A stretch of 33,377 bases of DNA from an uncultured Muribaculaceae bacterium (GTDB lineage: Bacteria > Bacteroidota > Bacteroidia > Bacteroidales > Muribaculaceae), in assembly GCA_902494515.1 (NCBI GenBank), contig CABUTS010000026.1, positions 1-33,377 of the forward strand, read 5' to 3'. The stretch's first letter is position 1. Each line of letters begins with the position of its first letter. Position numbers and translations under genes: made by a program. The notes under the pieces are model-generated. The model worked only from the letters and a program-made list of their open reading frames with translations. It was not told where the DNA came from and did not search any database. Positions 9,342 through 17,360 of the stretch are shown piece by piece.

Positions 9342-10471
9342 AAATACTCCAAGTAGGAACGCTCGATATAAAATACGGAGGTCCTGCGCTAAGCACATAT
9401 CTCACAATCAAGGGATTGCAAAATAATGGCGTGGAAACACGGATGCTGATGGCATCGCTGAAAAATCCGTCTGATATTATAGCAGAGGATGTAGATACCA
9501 TTTTTACATCTCCGGTAAAGGAGGCCCGTTCGGGTTTTATTACCGGTCTGAGCAAGACATTAGACACGTTGCCGGAATGCGATCTGATACATGTTCAGGG
9601 CTTGTGGCTATATCTTAACCATAAACTGAGCTCATACGCCCGGAAGAAAAACATCCCCTATATGATAACCCTGAGAGGAATGCTTTATCCTCAGGCGCTC
9701 CAATATTCTAAATATATTAAAAAGGTTTCGCTCGCTCTGTACCAGAAAAAGGATCTTCAGAATGCGGCATGCGTTCAGGCCACTTGTGTAGAAGAACTGC
9801 GCCACTATCGCGATATGGGATTCACCAACCCTGTTGCCGTGCTTCCAAATCCAATTGAGACAGAGGGAATTATCGATATCCCAAACCCGCCTTGCGAAAA
9901 AACAAGAATCGGATATCTCGGGCGTGTACATCCCCGCAAGCGCATCGAACGACTCATTTATGCATTTGCCGAACTGGGCGAAATTACCGGAGATGCCGAG
10001 TTGGTTATAATTGGTGCCGATGATCCCCAATATGAAGAGTTCCTTAAGGCGGAAGTTGAACGATTGAAATTAACGAATGTGCGCTTCACCGGTTTCCTTG
10101 CAGGGAAGGAAAAAGACAGTATGATAAGGTCACTGTCGTATCTGGCAGTCCCCAGCGATTTCGAGAACTTCGGAAACATCGTTACGGAAGCTTTGGTGAG
10201 AGGAATTCCGGTAATCGCATCAAAGGGAATGCCGTGGAAGGAACTTGAAACCCATGACTGTGGCTGGTGGATTAATAACGACCAGGAAACTGTCACCAAA
10301 ACCATCCGAGCGGCATTGGGAACAAGCGAAGAAAGGCGTCGGCAAATGGGCTTCAACGGCAAACAGCTGATTCGCGATAATTATTCCGTGGATGTTCTTG
10401 GCCAAAAGATGCTCGCCACCTACCGCTGGATGCTGAATGGCGGAGAAAAGCCATCATTCATATATGGATAA
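9338..10471 (+). CDS. GT4 family glycosyltransferase
   Basis: GT-B fold transferase of 377 residues. The N-terminal domain starts MKILQVGTLDIKYGGPALST with the Gly-Gly-Pro loop common in GT4 enzymes, and continues with DLIHVQGLWLYLNHKLS and MITLRGMLYPQALQYSK. The donor domain has the strand IGYLGRVHPRKRIERLIYA and the EX7E motif PSDFENFGNIVTEALVRGIP. The TLRGML segment and the overall plan resemble capsule transferases often described as WcaI- or RfaB-like, but I would not assign a sugar. It overlaps the previous gene by ATGA at 9338 and is followed by a 21-base gap. Confidence 0.9.
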   Translation: MKILQVGTLDIKYGGPALSTYLTIKGLQNNGVETRMLMASLKNPSDIIAEDVDTIFTSPVKEARSGFITGLSKTLDTLPECDLIHVQGLWLYLNHKLSSYARKKNIPYMITLRGMLYPQALQYSKYIKKVSLALYQKKDLQNAACVQATCVEELRHYRDMGFTNPVAVLPNPIETEGIIDIPNPPCEKTRIGYLGRVHPRKRIERLIYAFAELGEITGDAELVIIGADDPQYEEFLKAEVERLKLTNVRFTGFLAGKEKDSMIRSLSYLAVPSDFENFGNIVTEALVRGIPVIASKGMPWKELETHDCGWWINNDQETVTKTIRAALGTSEERRRQMGFNGKQLIRDNYSVDVLGQKMLATYRWMLNGGEKPSFIYG

Positions 10472-10492
10472 CGAATAAACCAATATAACACA

Positions 10493-11605
10493 ATGAGTAT
10501 CAATCAGTTGCAACCGATAGGGGGGGGTAGAATCAAATATCTCGACACATTACGGGGATTCACGATGCTGCTGGTAGTCTACCAGCATGTCAGGAACTTC
10601 GGTTTAGGCGATTTACAGGTCGAGGATTCGTCGTTGGCACTGTTTTTTATTGCCTTCCGTATGCCGATGTTCTTTTTTATCAGTGGATACATAGCATACA
10701 AGCACTTCAGTTTCTGGACAGTCGAGTCGTATAAGAAACGCCTGACAACGAAGATGAGAGTGCAATTGATTCCAACGATAGTTTTCTTTAGCATCCTGTG
10801 GTATTTGCAGTTGCATCCTCAGTGGAATTTCCCCGGTGGATTTTGGTTCACTGAAGTGCTCTTTGAGATGTTTATTATCTACTTCACGATAGCTCTGTTG
10901 TCAAAACGCGTGAAGGGTAAGACGGAAGAGATAGTTCTGGTGACAATCGCTCTCGGTTTGTTCTTTATTAAAGGAGTGTTTGTCAAATTCCCTAATCTCC
11001 AATTCTTGTGTCTTCGCGAATTGGGCACTTATTTCGTTTTCTTTACTTTTGGACTTCTCTGCAAGAAACATAACGATGTTTTTCAGTCCTTAACTATGCA
11101 TCGCTGGGTGATAACCGGTTGTGTCATTATCCCTCTCCTCCTTTTAGGGGCGGCTTACGGCCCGCTGCATATGCCGTTGAATCATGGGTTGGCCGGTCCG
11201 GTGCAGTTGGTGAACGGTATCTGTCTTGTGGTTGTGATTTTCAGTATGTTCCGCAATTCGGCTGAGTATTGGAACAGGAGCGGTGTGATTCAGCGCTGCT
11301 TTGAATATATTGGTCGCCGCACGCTCGATATCTATATGCTGCATTATTTTTTCATCCCGGTGTTGCCAACTATTGGATTATATTTCAGGGAGAGTACAAA
11401 TTCTGATGTAGTGGAATTCTTTGTTGTGGGAGTGCTGACCCTGATGATTACGGCGGTAGTACTCCTTACGAGCGCATTTCTGCGCATGAGTCCGATTCTG
11501 GCTAAATATCTCTTTGGAGTATCGCCGAAAAATCCCAAGCCAACGGCGCCTCAAATCGAAACTGTGGTTTCAGACGGACAGGCTGCTGATAGCAACGTTA
11601 AATGA
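10493..11605 (+). CDS. Acyltransferase 3 family membrane protein with G8 tract
   Basis: Integral membrane O-acyltransferase of the acyltransferase 3 family, which commonly O-acetylates surface glycans. It has 370 residues and about ten membrane helices. The hallmark is KYLDTLRGFTMLLVVYQH near the N-terminus, with the conserved Arg and the His that ends the first helix; FRMPMFFFISGY follows. No SGNH domain is attached. Codons 10-12 are part of a run of eight G (10520-10527). A one-base slip would shift the frame right after the start, so expression could switch on and off. The sequenced length leaves the gene in frame. The run encodes a Gly-rich linker before the first conserved motif, so it is not needed for the fold. 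The substrate glycan is inferred from position. Confidence 0.9.
   Translation: MSINQLQPIGGGRIKYLDTLRGFTMLLVVYQHVRNFGLGDLQVEDSSLALFFIAFRMPMFFFISGYIAYKHFSFWTVESYKKRLTTKMRVQLIPTIVFFSILWYLQLHPQWNFPGGFWFTEVLFEMFIIYFTIALLSKRVKGKTEEIVLVTIALGLFFIKGVFVKFPNLQFLCLRELGTYFVFFTFGLLCKKHNDVFQSLTMHRWVITGCVIIPLLLLGAAYGPLHMPLNHGLAGPVQLVNGICLVVVIFSMFRNSAEYWNRSGVIQRCFEYIGRRTLDIYMLHYFFIPVLPTIGLYFRESTNSDVVEFFVVGVLTLMITAVVLLTSAFLRMSPILAKYLFGVSPKNPKPTAPQIETVVSDGQAADSNVK
10520..10527 (+). repeat. G8 mononucleotide tract in coding sequence
   Basis: Eight consecutive G inside codons 10-12 of the acyltransferase gene. I saw no other in-gene homopolymer of G or C this long in the window. Such tracts near the 5' end of surface-glycan genes are classic slipped-strand phase-variation sites in other bacteria. 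Confidence 0.85.
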
Positions 11606-11702
11606 ACTTCAAGAGGCTGTAGACCAATCGCAAACTTAGTTTTTAAGTCCCTTAAGCTGATTTAGAGGGGGCGAAAAGCTGATTAAAATTTAAACAAAAG
11701 AT

Positions 11703-12245
11703 ATGAGCAGAACGGAAGCTGTAAAGATGACGCCGCCGGGAAAAGTTTACCGGATGGTGTGGACTTTAACCTGGGGAGTGACCTGCCGCTGGCTCCCCCG
11801 AAGTCTCGGCAACGGCTGGAAACGCATGATACTTAATGTGTTCGGCGCGAAAATTGCTCCGGGCGCGATGGTTTACAGTGGCGCGAAGATTTATTGCCCG
11901 CGCAACCTGACGATGCTCGACGGGAGCAAGATGGACATGGGGGTGAACTGCTACAATGTGGCGCCGGTGACGCTCCGCGAGGGGGCTGTGGTGTCGCAGG
12001 GAGCGGCGCTGTTCACGCCGTCGCATGACTACAACGACGCCACGAATCCGCTGGTCGGTGCTCCGATTGTGCTCGAACGCAACGCCTGGGTTGCCGCGCA
12101 AGCCTACGTAGGCATGGGAGTTACTATCGGAGAAGGGGCTATCGTGGGAGCCCGCTCGTCGGTCTTCAAGGATGTCGAGCCCTGGACCATTGTCGGCGGC
12201 AACCCGGCAAAAGTCATCGGCCGCCGCGAAAAATTACTTCGTTAA
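11703..12245 (+). CDS. Left-handed beta-helix (hexapeptide) acetyltransferase, WcaF-like
   Basis: Predicted cytoplasmic trimeric acetyl-CoA-dependent O-acetyltransferase of 180 residues. After about 45 residues the chain becomes imperfect hexapeptide repeats (KIAPGAMVYSGAKIY, DMGVNCYNVAPVTL, REGAVVSQGAALF). The active-site segment TPSHDYNDATNPL follows, then the closing coils VGMGVTIGEGAIVGARSSV and the typical end IVGGNPAKVIGRR. This matches colanic-acid-type WcaF and related sugar acetyltransferases. It is the last gene of the polysaccharide locus, 97 bases after the membrane acyltransferase, and is followed by a strong hairpin. It is GC-rich like the housekeeping genes. The acceptor sugar is unknown. 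Confidence 0.88.
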   Translation: MSRTEAVKMTPPGKVYRMVWTLTWGVTCRWLPRSLGNGWKRMILNVFGAKIAPGAMVYSGAKIYCPRNLTMLDGSKMDMGVNCYNVAPVTLREGAVVSQGAALFTPSHDYNDATNPLVGAPIVLERNAWVAAQAYVGMGVTIGEGAIVGARSSVFKDVEPWTIVGGNPAKVIGRREKLLR

Positions 12246-12279
12246 AATCACATAAAATCATATAATTACGGACAAAAGA

Positions 12280-12317
12280 ATCACTCCGGGAGCTGCCAAG
12301 GCGGCTTCCGGAGTGAT
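12280..12317. terminator. Strong hairpin between convergent genes
   Basis: A 10-bp perfect stem (12280-12289 with 12308-12317) continues inward with about seven more pairs including two G-U, leaving a 4-base loop. Read on the minus strand it is followed by TCTTTTG, so it fits a terminator for the winged-helix gene; on the + strand the tail is a weaker GTTTGT. It probably serves both directions, closing the polysaccharide locus. Confidence 0.8.
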
Positions 12318-12363
12318 GTTTGTATGGGGGGACTTCCCGGGGGAAGTCGGCTGATGTCGGGGA

Positions 12364-12585
12364 TTACTTGTCCTGTACGAGGGTGAAGAGGAGGTCTTTC
12401 TCGTCTTCGGGGTTGACCTGAATGTCTACCTTGCCTTCGCGGGCGAGCCAGCCGATGGCTGCATAGATTTCTTCTTTTTTGAGTTTGGTTTCTTTCTTGA
12501 GCTGTTTGAGGCCGGCAGCGACGTCGAGTTTGTCGAGGGCGTTCCAAACCAGACCAGCCCAGGAACCAATTGCTTCTGCGTTCAT
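12364..12585 (-). CDS. Small winged helix-turn-helix protein (DUF2582-like)
   Basis: A 73-residue protein made almost wholly of one small winged-helix domain: WAGLVWNALDKLDVAAGLKQLKKE, then KLKKEEIYAAIGWLAREGKVDIQ as the recognition helix and wing. This matches the short winged-helix family that I know as DUF2582, frequent in Bacteroidetes. There is no second domain, so DNA binding would need a dimer. Targets are unknown. It is transcribed alone from the minus strand, with a -7 element at 12679-12686 and a GC-rich hairpin in its leader. Confidence 0.8.
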   Translation of the reverse strand: MNAEAIGSWAGLVWNALDKLDVAAGLKQLKKETKLKKEEIYAAIGWLAREGKVDIQVNPEDEKDLLFTLVQDK

Positions 12586-12678
12586 TTCAGTGTGAATTTA
12601 GTTAGATATACTTGTTTTGTTTGCTTATTTAACATTCCGGGACGGCATGAAGTCGGGTCCCGGGTCGGTTTCACGGCA

Positions 12679-12686
12679 CAAAATTA
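12679..12686 (-). promoter_or_regulatory. -7 element of the winged-helix gene
   Basis: The minus strand reads TAATTTTG, matching the Bacteroidetes TAnnTTTG -7 box, about 95 bases before the start codon. The -33 position is only weakly matched. Confidence 0.55.
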
Positions 12687-12876
12687 CGTAATTTTTTGAT
12701 AATAACCTAATTAAGTGGCGTTTATTTTTAGCCGACGTTAATATAACAAACTGCAATGGATTAATGTTCAGGTGTTTACGATTTTTTTAATGTCAGACGG
12801 AATCCTACGTTCCTGCGCCGCTCGGCGTTGTTTTGAAACAAATGATGGGCGAGGCCGCAATTTTACGGGGAATGAG

Positions 12877-12908
12877 TTAGCAAAATTCCCCGAAAATCGG
12901 TAATTTTG
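12877..12908 (+). promoter_or_regulatory. rsgA promoter
   Basis: TAATTTTG at 12901-12908 matches TAnnTTTG, and TTAG at 12877-12880, 20 bases upstream, is a partial -33 match. Transcription would start only about 5-10 bases before the ATG at 12923, giving an extremely short leader. Confidence 0.65.
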
Positions 12909-12922
12909 TAACCATAAAGCTT

Positions 12923-13915
12923 ATGGCCAAGAAAACGAAGAATACAATCGACCGCGCCTCCGACACCCGGGAGCGGCTTAAAGGGCTGGTAATCAAGACC
13001 GCTGGCTCGGACTATGACGTGTTAGCCGACGGGCGTACGGGGCCGCTGGTGTGCAAAGTGAAGGGTAATTTCCGCCTTAAGGGGATTCGCACCACCAACC
13101 CGGTGGCTGTGGGCGACCGCGTGGAGGTGCTCGAGAACGCCGACGGGTCGGCATTCATCACCGCCGTAGAGCCCCGCTCGAACTACATTATCCGGCGCGC
13201 CAGCAACCTCTCAAAGGAGGCGTCGATTCTCGGGGCCAACCTCGATGCCGCTATGCTCGTGGTGTCGCTGAAACACCCGACGACCTCCACGACCTTCATC
13301 GACCGATTCTTAGCCACCGCCGAGGCCTACCGCGTGCCTGCCATTCTAGTCATCAACAAGATAGACCTGCTCGACACCACCGAAGACCGGGAGCTGATGG
13401 CGGCCGTGGCCTATCTATACCGCACAATCGGCTACACCGTTCTGGAGGTTTCGGCGCGTCAGGGCGAGGGGATGGAGGCCCTGCGCAACGCCCTGCGCGA
13501 CAAAACGACGCTCGTTTCGGGCAACTCCGGAGTCGGGAAATCCACCCTCATCAACGACCTCATCCCCGGCCTGGACCTGCGCACCGCCGCCATTTCCGAC
13601 GTTCACGACCAGGGGATGCACACCACAACTTACTCCGAGATGTTTTTCCTCCCCTTCGGCGGCCGCATCATCGACACCCCGGGAGTACGCGGTTTCGGCA
13701 CCATCGACATGAGTCCGGAGGAGGTTTCGCACTATTTCCCCGACATCTTCGCGCTGGCCCCCCACTGCCGCTTCAGCAACTGCACGCACACCCACGAACC
13801 AGGCTGCGCTGTATTGCAAGCCCTTGAAGAGCAGCGGATTGCCCCCTCGCGCTATGCCTCCTATCTCTCCATCCTCCAGGACTCCGACGAAGGGAAATAC
13901 CGCGCCGCATACTAA
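12923..13915 (+). CDS. rsgA: Ribosome small-subunit-dependent GTPase A
   Basis: Circularly permuted GTPase that acts late in 30S subunit maturation and releases assembly factors on GTP hydrolysis. An N-terminal OB-fold (about residues 20-90) precedes the permuted G domain: NKIDLL (G4) at about 145, GNSGVGKST (G1/Walker A) at 200-208 and DTPGVRGF (G3) at 251-258. The order G4-G1-G3 is diagnostic. The C-terminal zinc finger uses Cys282, Cys287, His289 and Cys295 in CRFSNCTHTHEPGC. The 330 residues are normal. The first 20 residues are a basic extension. It ends 4 bases into the convergent NlpC/P60 gene. Confidence 0.96.
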   Translation: MAKKTKNTIDRASDTRERLKGLVIKTAGSDYDVLADGRTGPLVCKVKGNFRLKGIRTTNPVAVGDRVEVLENADGSAFITAVEPRSNYIIRRASNLSKEASILGANLDAAMLVVSLKHPTTSTTFIDRFLATAEAYRVPAILVINKIDLLDTTEDRELMAAVAYLYRTIGYTVLEVSARQGEGMEALRNALRDKTTLVSGNSGVGKSTLINDLIPGLDLRTAAISDVHDQGMHTTTYSEMFFLPFGGRIIDTPGVRGFGTIDMSPEEVSHYFPDIFALAPHCRFSNCTHTHEPGCAVLQALEEQRIAPSRYASYLSILQDSDEGKYRAAY

Positions 13916-14709
13916 TCTGCGAAGTCGGCGGAAGCAATCGAGTCAATCTTCTGATTTATAATCAGATCCAGCAAATCTATGGTCATCGCCGGCTGCGGAG
14001 CACCCGACGGGGCATCCACCGTGGGCTGCTGCGCCACATCCACCGCGACGGGCAGCGCCAGCGCACCCGGCTGCGCCGTGGCTTGCAACGGCTGGTTTTC
14101 CGGTTCAACCGGGCTCACCACTGGCCCGGCCGGCGGCAGTTTGCCTACCCGGCGGGCGTAGGCCTTCGGGGCGCCGTCGACCCTCGCCCCGGTGCAGTAT
14201 CTGTCCCCCCAATACCCTGAATCAAAGCTGCTTACCATAACTCCGCGCGACGACGAGGCATGAATCATCCGCCCGTCGCCGATATACAGCCCGACATGCG
14301 ACACATTGTCCGCCCCCCCGCCGTTGGCGAAAAACACCAGGTCGCCGGGACGGATCCTGTTGCGCGCCACGCGGCTACAATAGTGCACCTGATCGCGGGT
14401 GGTTCGCGGAATCTTTATCTCGCAGACGTCGCGGAACAGGCTCATTATCAAGCCCGAACAGTCGGTGCCCTGCTTCGTCGCGCCCCCGTAGACATACTTC
14501 GTCCCGAGCCATCCCCGGGCGGCCTCGATCAGAGCCCGCGCCATAGGGTCTTCGACATCCCTGAGGGCCAGCTCCACCGCCTGCCGGTCGTTGCCCGCGG
14601 GATAGGACTGACCGCCGCCGGCCGACTTGCGCGAGCTCCCGCACCCCGTCATCAGCGACAGGACGGCAACAGCCACAAACAGCAAGAGCAATATGTTACG
14701 TCGGGGCAT
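13912..14709 (-). CDS. NlpC/P60 family cell-wall peptidase lipoprotein
   Basis: Periplasmic endopeptidase of family C40, expected to cleave peptide stems of peptidoglycan. The signal peptide ends at lipobox LMTGC, with lipidated Cys23. The catalytic domain (about residues 55-185) has Cys84 in TDCSGLIMSLF, His138 in NVSHVGLYIGDG and His150 in MIHASS, the expected C40 triad. The start is ATG 14709 because the signal peptide begins there; an upstream ATG at 14766 would lie before the predicted promoter. The last 80 residues are a Pro/Ala/Gln-rich tail ending in a short hydrophobic helix, not part of the standard fold. It converges on rsgA with a 4-base overlap and no terminator between them. Confidence 0.92.
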   Translation of the reverse strand: MPRRNILLLLFVAVAVLSLMTGCGSSRKSAGGGQSYPAGNDRQAVELALRDVEDPMARALIEAARGWLGTKYVYGGATKQGTDCSGLIMSLFRDVCEIKIPRTTRDQVHYCSRVARNRIRPGDLVFFANGGGADNVSHVGLYIGDGRMIHASSSRGVMVSSFDSGYWGDRYCTGARVDGAPKAYARRVGKLPPAGPVVSPVEPENQPLQATAQPGALALPVAVDVAQQPTVDAPSGAPQPAMTIDLLDLIINQKIDSIASADFAD

Positions 14710-14735
14710 AGCGGTTTCAACTTGAATTTCAACCG

Positions 14736-14767
14736 CAAAAATAGCTTTTTTCCCGCCGCCGTGCAAG
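14736..14767 (-). promoter_or_regulatory. Promoter of the NlpC/P60 gene
   Basis: On the minus strand CTTG (14764-14767), a 20-base spacer and TATTTTTG (14736-14743) match the Bacteroidetes -33/-7 pattern, about 27 bases before the start at 14709. It excludes the longer start at 14766. Confidence 0.75.
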
Positions 14768-14848
14768 TTTTTTCGCGCCGCCGGGGAAGTTTTTTCCCAT
14801 TTTATGCAACTTTTCCTCCTTTCCGGTTATCTAATGAAGCAAAAACGC

Positions 14849-14856
14849 TAACTTTG
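14849..14856 (+). promoter_or_regulatory. -7 element of the ABC exporter operon
   Basis: TAACTTTG matches TAnnTTTG, 41 bases before the ATG at 14898. The -33 box is not clearly recognisable. Confidence 0.65.
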
Positions 14857-14897
14857 TAGCCCGAAAACCGGCAATCCATCACATCTAAGAATAAATA

Positions 14898-15824
14898 ATG
14901 GACATTCTGAAGGTCAACAACGTAACCAAACGTTACACCAACCATACAGCCCTCGACAATGTGTCGCTCTCCATTCCCGAAGGCTCGATTTACGGCTTGC
15001 TCGGCCCCAACGGCGCCGGCAAAACCACCCTTATCCGCATCATCAACCACATCACGGCCCCCGATTCCGGCTCAGTGGAGTTCATGGGACACCCCCTGCA
15101 GGCCGACGACGTGGTCAACATCGGCTATCTCCCCGAGGAGCGCGGCCTGTATAAGAAAATGAAAGTCGGCCAGCAGGCCCTCTTCTTCGCCCAGCTCAAA
15201 GGACTGAGTACCCGCGAGGCCACCCTGGCCCTGCGCGAATGGTTCGAGAAGTTCGGAATCTCCGACTGGTGGAACCGCAAGGTCGAGGAGCTCTCCAAAG
15301 GTATGGCCCAGAAAATCCAGTTCATCGTAACGGTGCTCCACCGCCCGAAGCTGCTGATTTTCGACGAACCCTTCTCGGGCTTCGACCCCATAAACGCCGA
15401 CCTGCTGAAAAACGAAATTCTGGAGCTCCGCCGCCAGGGGGCAACGGTGATTTTCTCCACCCACAACATGGAGAGCGTCGAGGCCCTCTGCGACGACATC
15501 ACCCTCATCAACCGCTCGCACAACATCCTCTCGGGGAATGTCAACGAAATCCGCACCCACATGGGCCGGGGACGCTACCGCATGTCGTTCGAGGGGGATC
15601 CCTCGCAGCTGCTCGGCGCCTTGGGCGACAGGGTTCTGGAGCACGACTTCACCTCGGAAGTCAACTCCCCGGTCACCAACGGCCGCCTGCTGCTGCGCCC
15701 CGACGTCCCCATCCGCGACGCCATAGCCCTGGCCAACGATGCCGTGGAGCTCATCAGCTTCGACCGCGCCCTCCCCTCCATGAACGAAATCTTCATCTCC
15801 ACCGTAAAAAACAACGAACAATGA
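14898..15824 (+). CDS. ABC transporter ATP-binding protein (NatA-like)
   Basis: Cytoplasmic ATPase of an ABC-2 type exporter, with 308 residues. Walker A GPNGAGKTT is at about 36-44, the ABC signature ELSKGMAQKIQF at about 131-142, and Walker B LLIFDEPFSGFDP at about 152-164; the switch His lies in IFSTHNME. The C-terminal 85 residues form the accessory domain seen in NatA/YhaQ-type subunits. It overlaps the permease gene by ATGA at 15821, so the two subunits are translationally coupled. The exported substrate cannot be told from sequence; sodium, drugs or lipids are all possible. Confidence 0.93.
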   Translation: MDILKVNNVTKRYTNHTALDNVSLSIPEGSIYGLLGPNGAGKTTLIRIINHITAPDSGSVEFMGHPLQADDVVNIGYLPEERGLYKKMKVGQQALFFAQLKGLSTREATLALREWFEKFGISDWWNRKVEELSKGMAQKIQFIVTVLHRPKLLIFDEPFSGFDPINADLLKNEILELRRQGATVIFSTHNMESVEALCDDITLINRSHNILSGNVNEIRTHMGRGRYRMSFEGDPSQLLGALGDRVLEHDFTSEVNSPVTNGRLLLRPDVPIRDAIALANDAVELISFDRALPSMNEIFISTVKNNEQ

Positions 15825-17137
15825 GAAACAATCTCGGACTTATCATACGCCGCGAGTTCATGGAACGTGTCGGCAAGAAGAGCTTCATCATCACCACCCT
15901 GCTCATGCCGCTGCTGATGCTCGGCATGATGGCCCTGCCGACGCTCATCTACGTCCTGTCCTCTCCCTCCGAGAAGCACATCGCCGTCCTCGACGAGTCG
16001 GGGGTAGTGCTTCCCGTGCTACAGCAGGATTCTTTGGAATACATCACCTTCGAGGAGGCCACCGCCCCTAAGGCCTCGATCATCGGCAACGAGGAATACT
16101 ACGGGCTGCTGAACATCCCCTCCGACATCGTCGAGAACCCCGGGGACGCCACCCTGCTGCTCCATGAAGGGGGCTCGATGGAAACCGAAAGCGCCATCAG
16201 CAACCTCATCGAAAAGGCCGTGCGCGACCAGCGCATGCGCGCCTACGACATCGAGAACCTCCAGCAGATTCTCGACGAAACCAATGTCGACGTAACTCTC
16301 CAGACCATCCGCATCAACGACGAGGGGGAAGGCGAAAGCACCTCCTCGTCGCTCTCCTTCGCCATCGGCTTCATCATGACCTTTATATTATATATGTTCC
16401 TGCTGATGTACGGCCAGCTGGTGATGACCTCCATCATCGAGGAGAAAAACAACCGCGTGCTCGAGTTAGTGGTATCCTCGGTGAAACCCGTCCACCTGAT
16501 GCTCGGCAAGATTTTCGGCGTCGGACTCGTGGCAGTGGTCCAGATAATCATCTGGGGTGTGCTGCTCTGCCTGATGTCGGCCTTCCTGCTCCCGGCGCTG
16601 ATGCCCGCCGAAATCGGTCAGGAGGTGGCCATGATGAACGCCGGGACACTGCAGGCCGGAGCATCGACGGTCGACCCCGATATGCTCACCGCCCTGTCGC
16701 TCTTCTCCTCGGCCGCAGCCATCGCCCGGCTTTTCGGCTTCATACTGATCTTCCTCATCGGCGGATTCCTGTTCTACGCCTCGATCTTCGCCGCCATCGG
16801 CTCGGCCGTCGACAACATTCAGGACGCCTCGCAGCTGACCTCCTTCGCCGTCATCCCCATCGTCATCGGCCTGGTGATCGGCATGGCCGTCGGCTCCGAC
16901 CCCAACTCAAGCCTCGCTTTCTGGTCGTCGGTGATCCCCTTCACCTCCCCCATGGTTATGCTCATGCGCGTCCCCTTCGGGGTCAGCGGCTGGGAAATCT
17001 GCCTGTCGGTAGTCGTGCTTTACCTCTCCTTCCTGCTGATGGTGTGGTTCGCCGCCAAGATCTACCGCATCGGCATCTTCATGTACGGCAAAAAGCCCTC
17101 GATCAAAGACCTCATCCGCTGGGCCCGCTACAAATAA
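15821..17137 (+). CDS. ABC-2 type transporter permease (NatB-like)
   Basis: Membrane subunit of the exporter, 438 residues. The first helix is FIITTLLMPLLMLGMMALP (about residues 19-37). A large extracytoplasmic domain follows (about 50-175), then five or more helices from about residue 180, including the conserved segment SIIEEKNNRVLELVVSSVKP before the second membrane block. This plan of one helix, a large loop and then a helix bundle is that of NatB and YhaP proteins. The start is ATG 15821 in an ATGA overlap with the ATPase gene; the frame upstream of it is only a shadow. No substrate can be assigned. Confidence 0.92.
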   Translation: MRNNLGLIIRREFMERVGKKSFIITTLLMPLLMLGMMALPTLIYVLSSPSEKHIAVLDESGVVLPVLQQDSLEYITFEEATAPKASIIGNEEYYGLLNIPSDIVENPGDATLLLHEGGSMETESAISNLIEKAVRDQRMRAYDIENLQQILDETNVDVTLQTIRINDEGEGESTSSSLSFAIGFIMTFILYMFLLMYGQLVMTSIIEEKNNRVLELVVSSVKPVHLMLGKIFGVGLVAVVQIIIWGVLLCLMSAFLLPALMPAEIGQEVAMMNAGTLQAGASTVDPDMLTALSLFSSAAAIARLFGFILIFLIGGFLFYASIFAAIGSAVDNIQDASQLTSFAVIPIVIGLVIGMAVGSDPNSSLAFWSSVIPFTSPMVMLMRVPFGVSGWEICLSVVVLYLSFLLMVWFAAKIYRIGIFMYGKKPSIKDLIRWARYK

Positions 17138-17239
17138 TGGCAGCGCGGCCCTGATTCCCCATCCACGCTCATGTTGCCCAATCCCGCCGTCCCCTGTGTG
17201 GCGGCGCGGCTGACCCTGTGTGGCGGCAGGTTACTGTGG

Positions 17240-17258
17240 GCAAATCGGCGATTTGCCT
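17240..17258. terminator. Palindrome with 3-base loop, possible terminator
   Basis: An 8-bp perfect stem (17240-17247 with 17251-17258) closes on a 3-base loop. It lies about 100 bases after the permease stop and is followed by a C/T-rich tail rather than a clean T run. It resembles the other 3-base-loop palindromes at 24561 and 26666. Confidence 0.5.
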
Positions 17259-17328
17259 TCCCTGCCTCCCCCGTTTCGCCCGCTTTTGAGGAAAGTTTCG
17301 CCTAAAAATGAGATTTTTAGCCGAAAAA

Positions 17329-17360
17329 TTTGCCCATGACAAAAAAAATTGCTTACTTTG
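17329..17360 (+). promoter_or_regulatory. rpmB operon promoter
   Basis: TTTG (17329-17332), a 20-base spacer and TTACTTTG (17353-17360) match the -33/-7 pattern with one mismatch in the -7 box. Transcription should begin near 17366, leaving a leader of about 115 bases before rpmB. Confidence 0.75.

Larger units (their letters stand above)
12586..12922. other. Divergent intergenic region
   Basis: This 337-base stretch separates the winged-helix gene (-) from rsgA (+). It holds the leader hairpin of the former (7-bp stem, 12637-12643 with 12657-12663, 13-base loop), one outward -7 element in each direction, and an AT-rich centre (about 12690-12800). A short GC stem near 12813-12824 is followed by TTGTTTT but is too small to call. 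I see no gene in it. Confidence 0.6.

Noticed and set aside
12813..12833. Small GC stem followed by TTGTTTT as a terminator of an unseen small RNA
   Set aside because: The stem is only four to five pairs and no promoter of the expected type lies upstream on the + strand.
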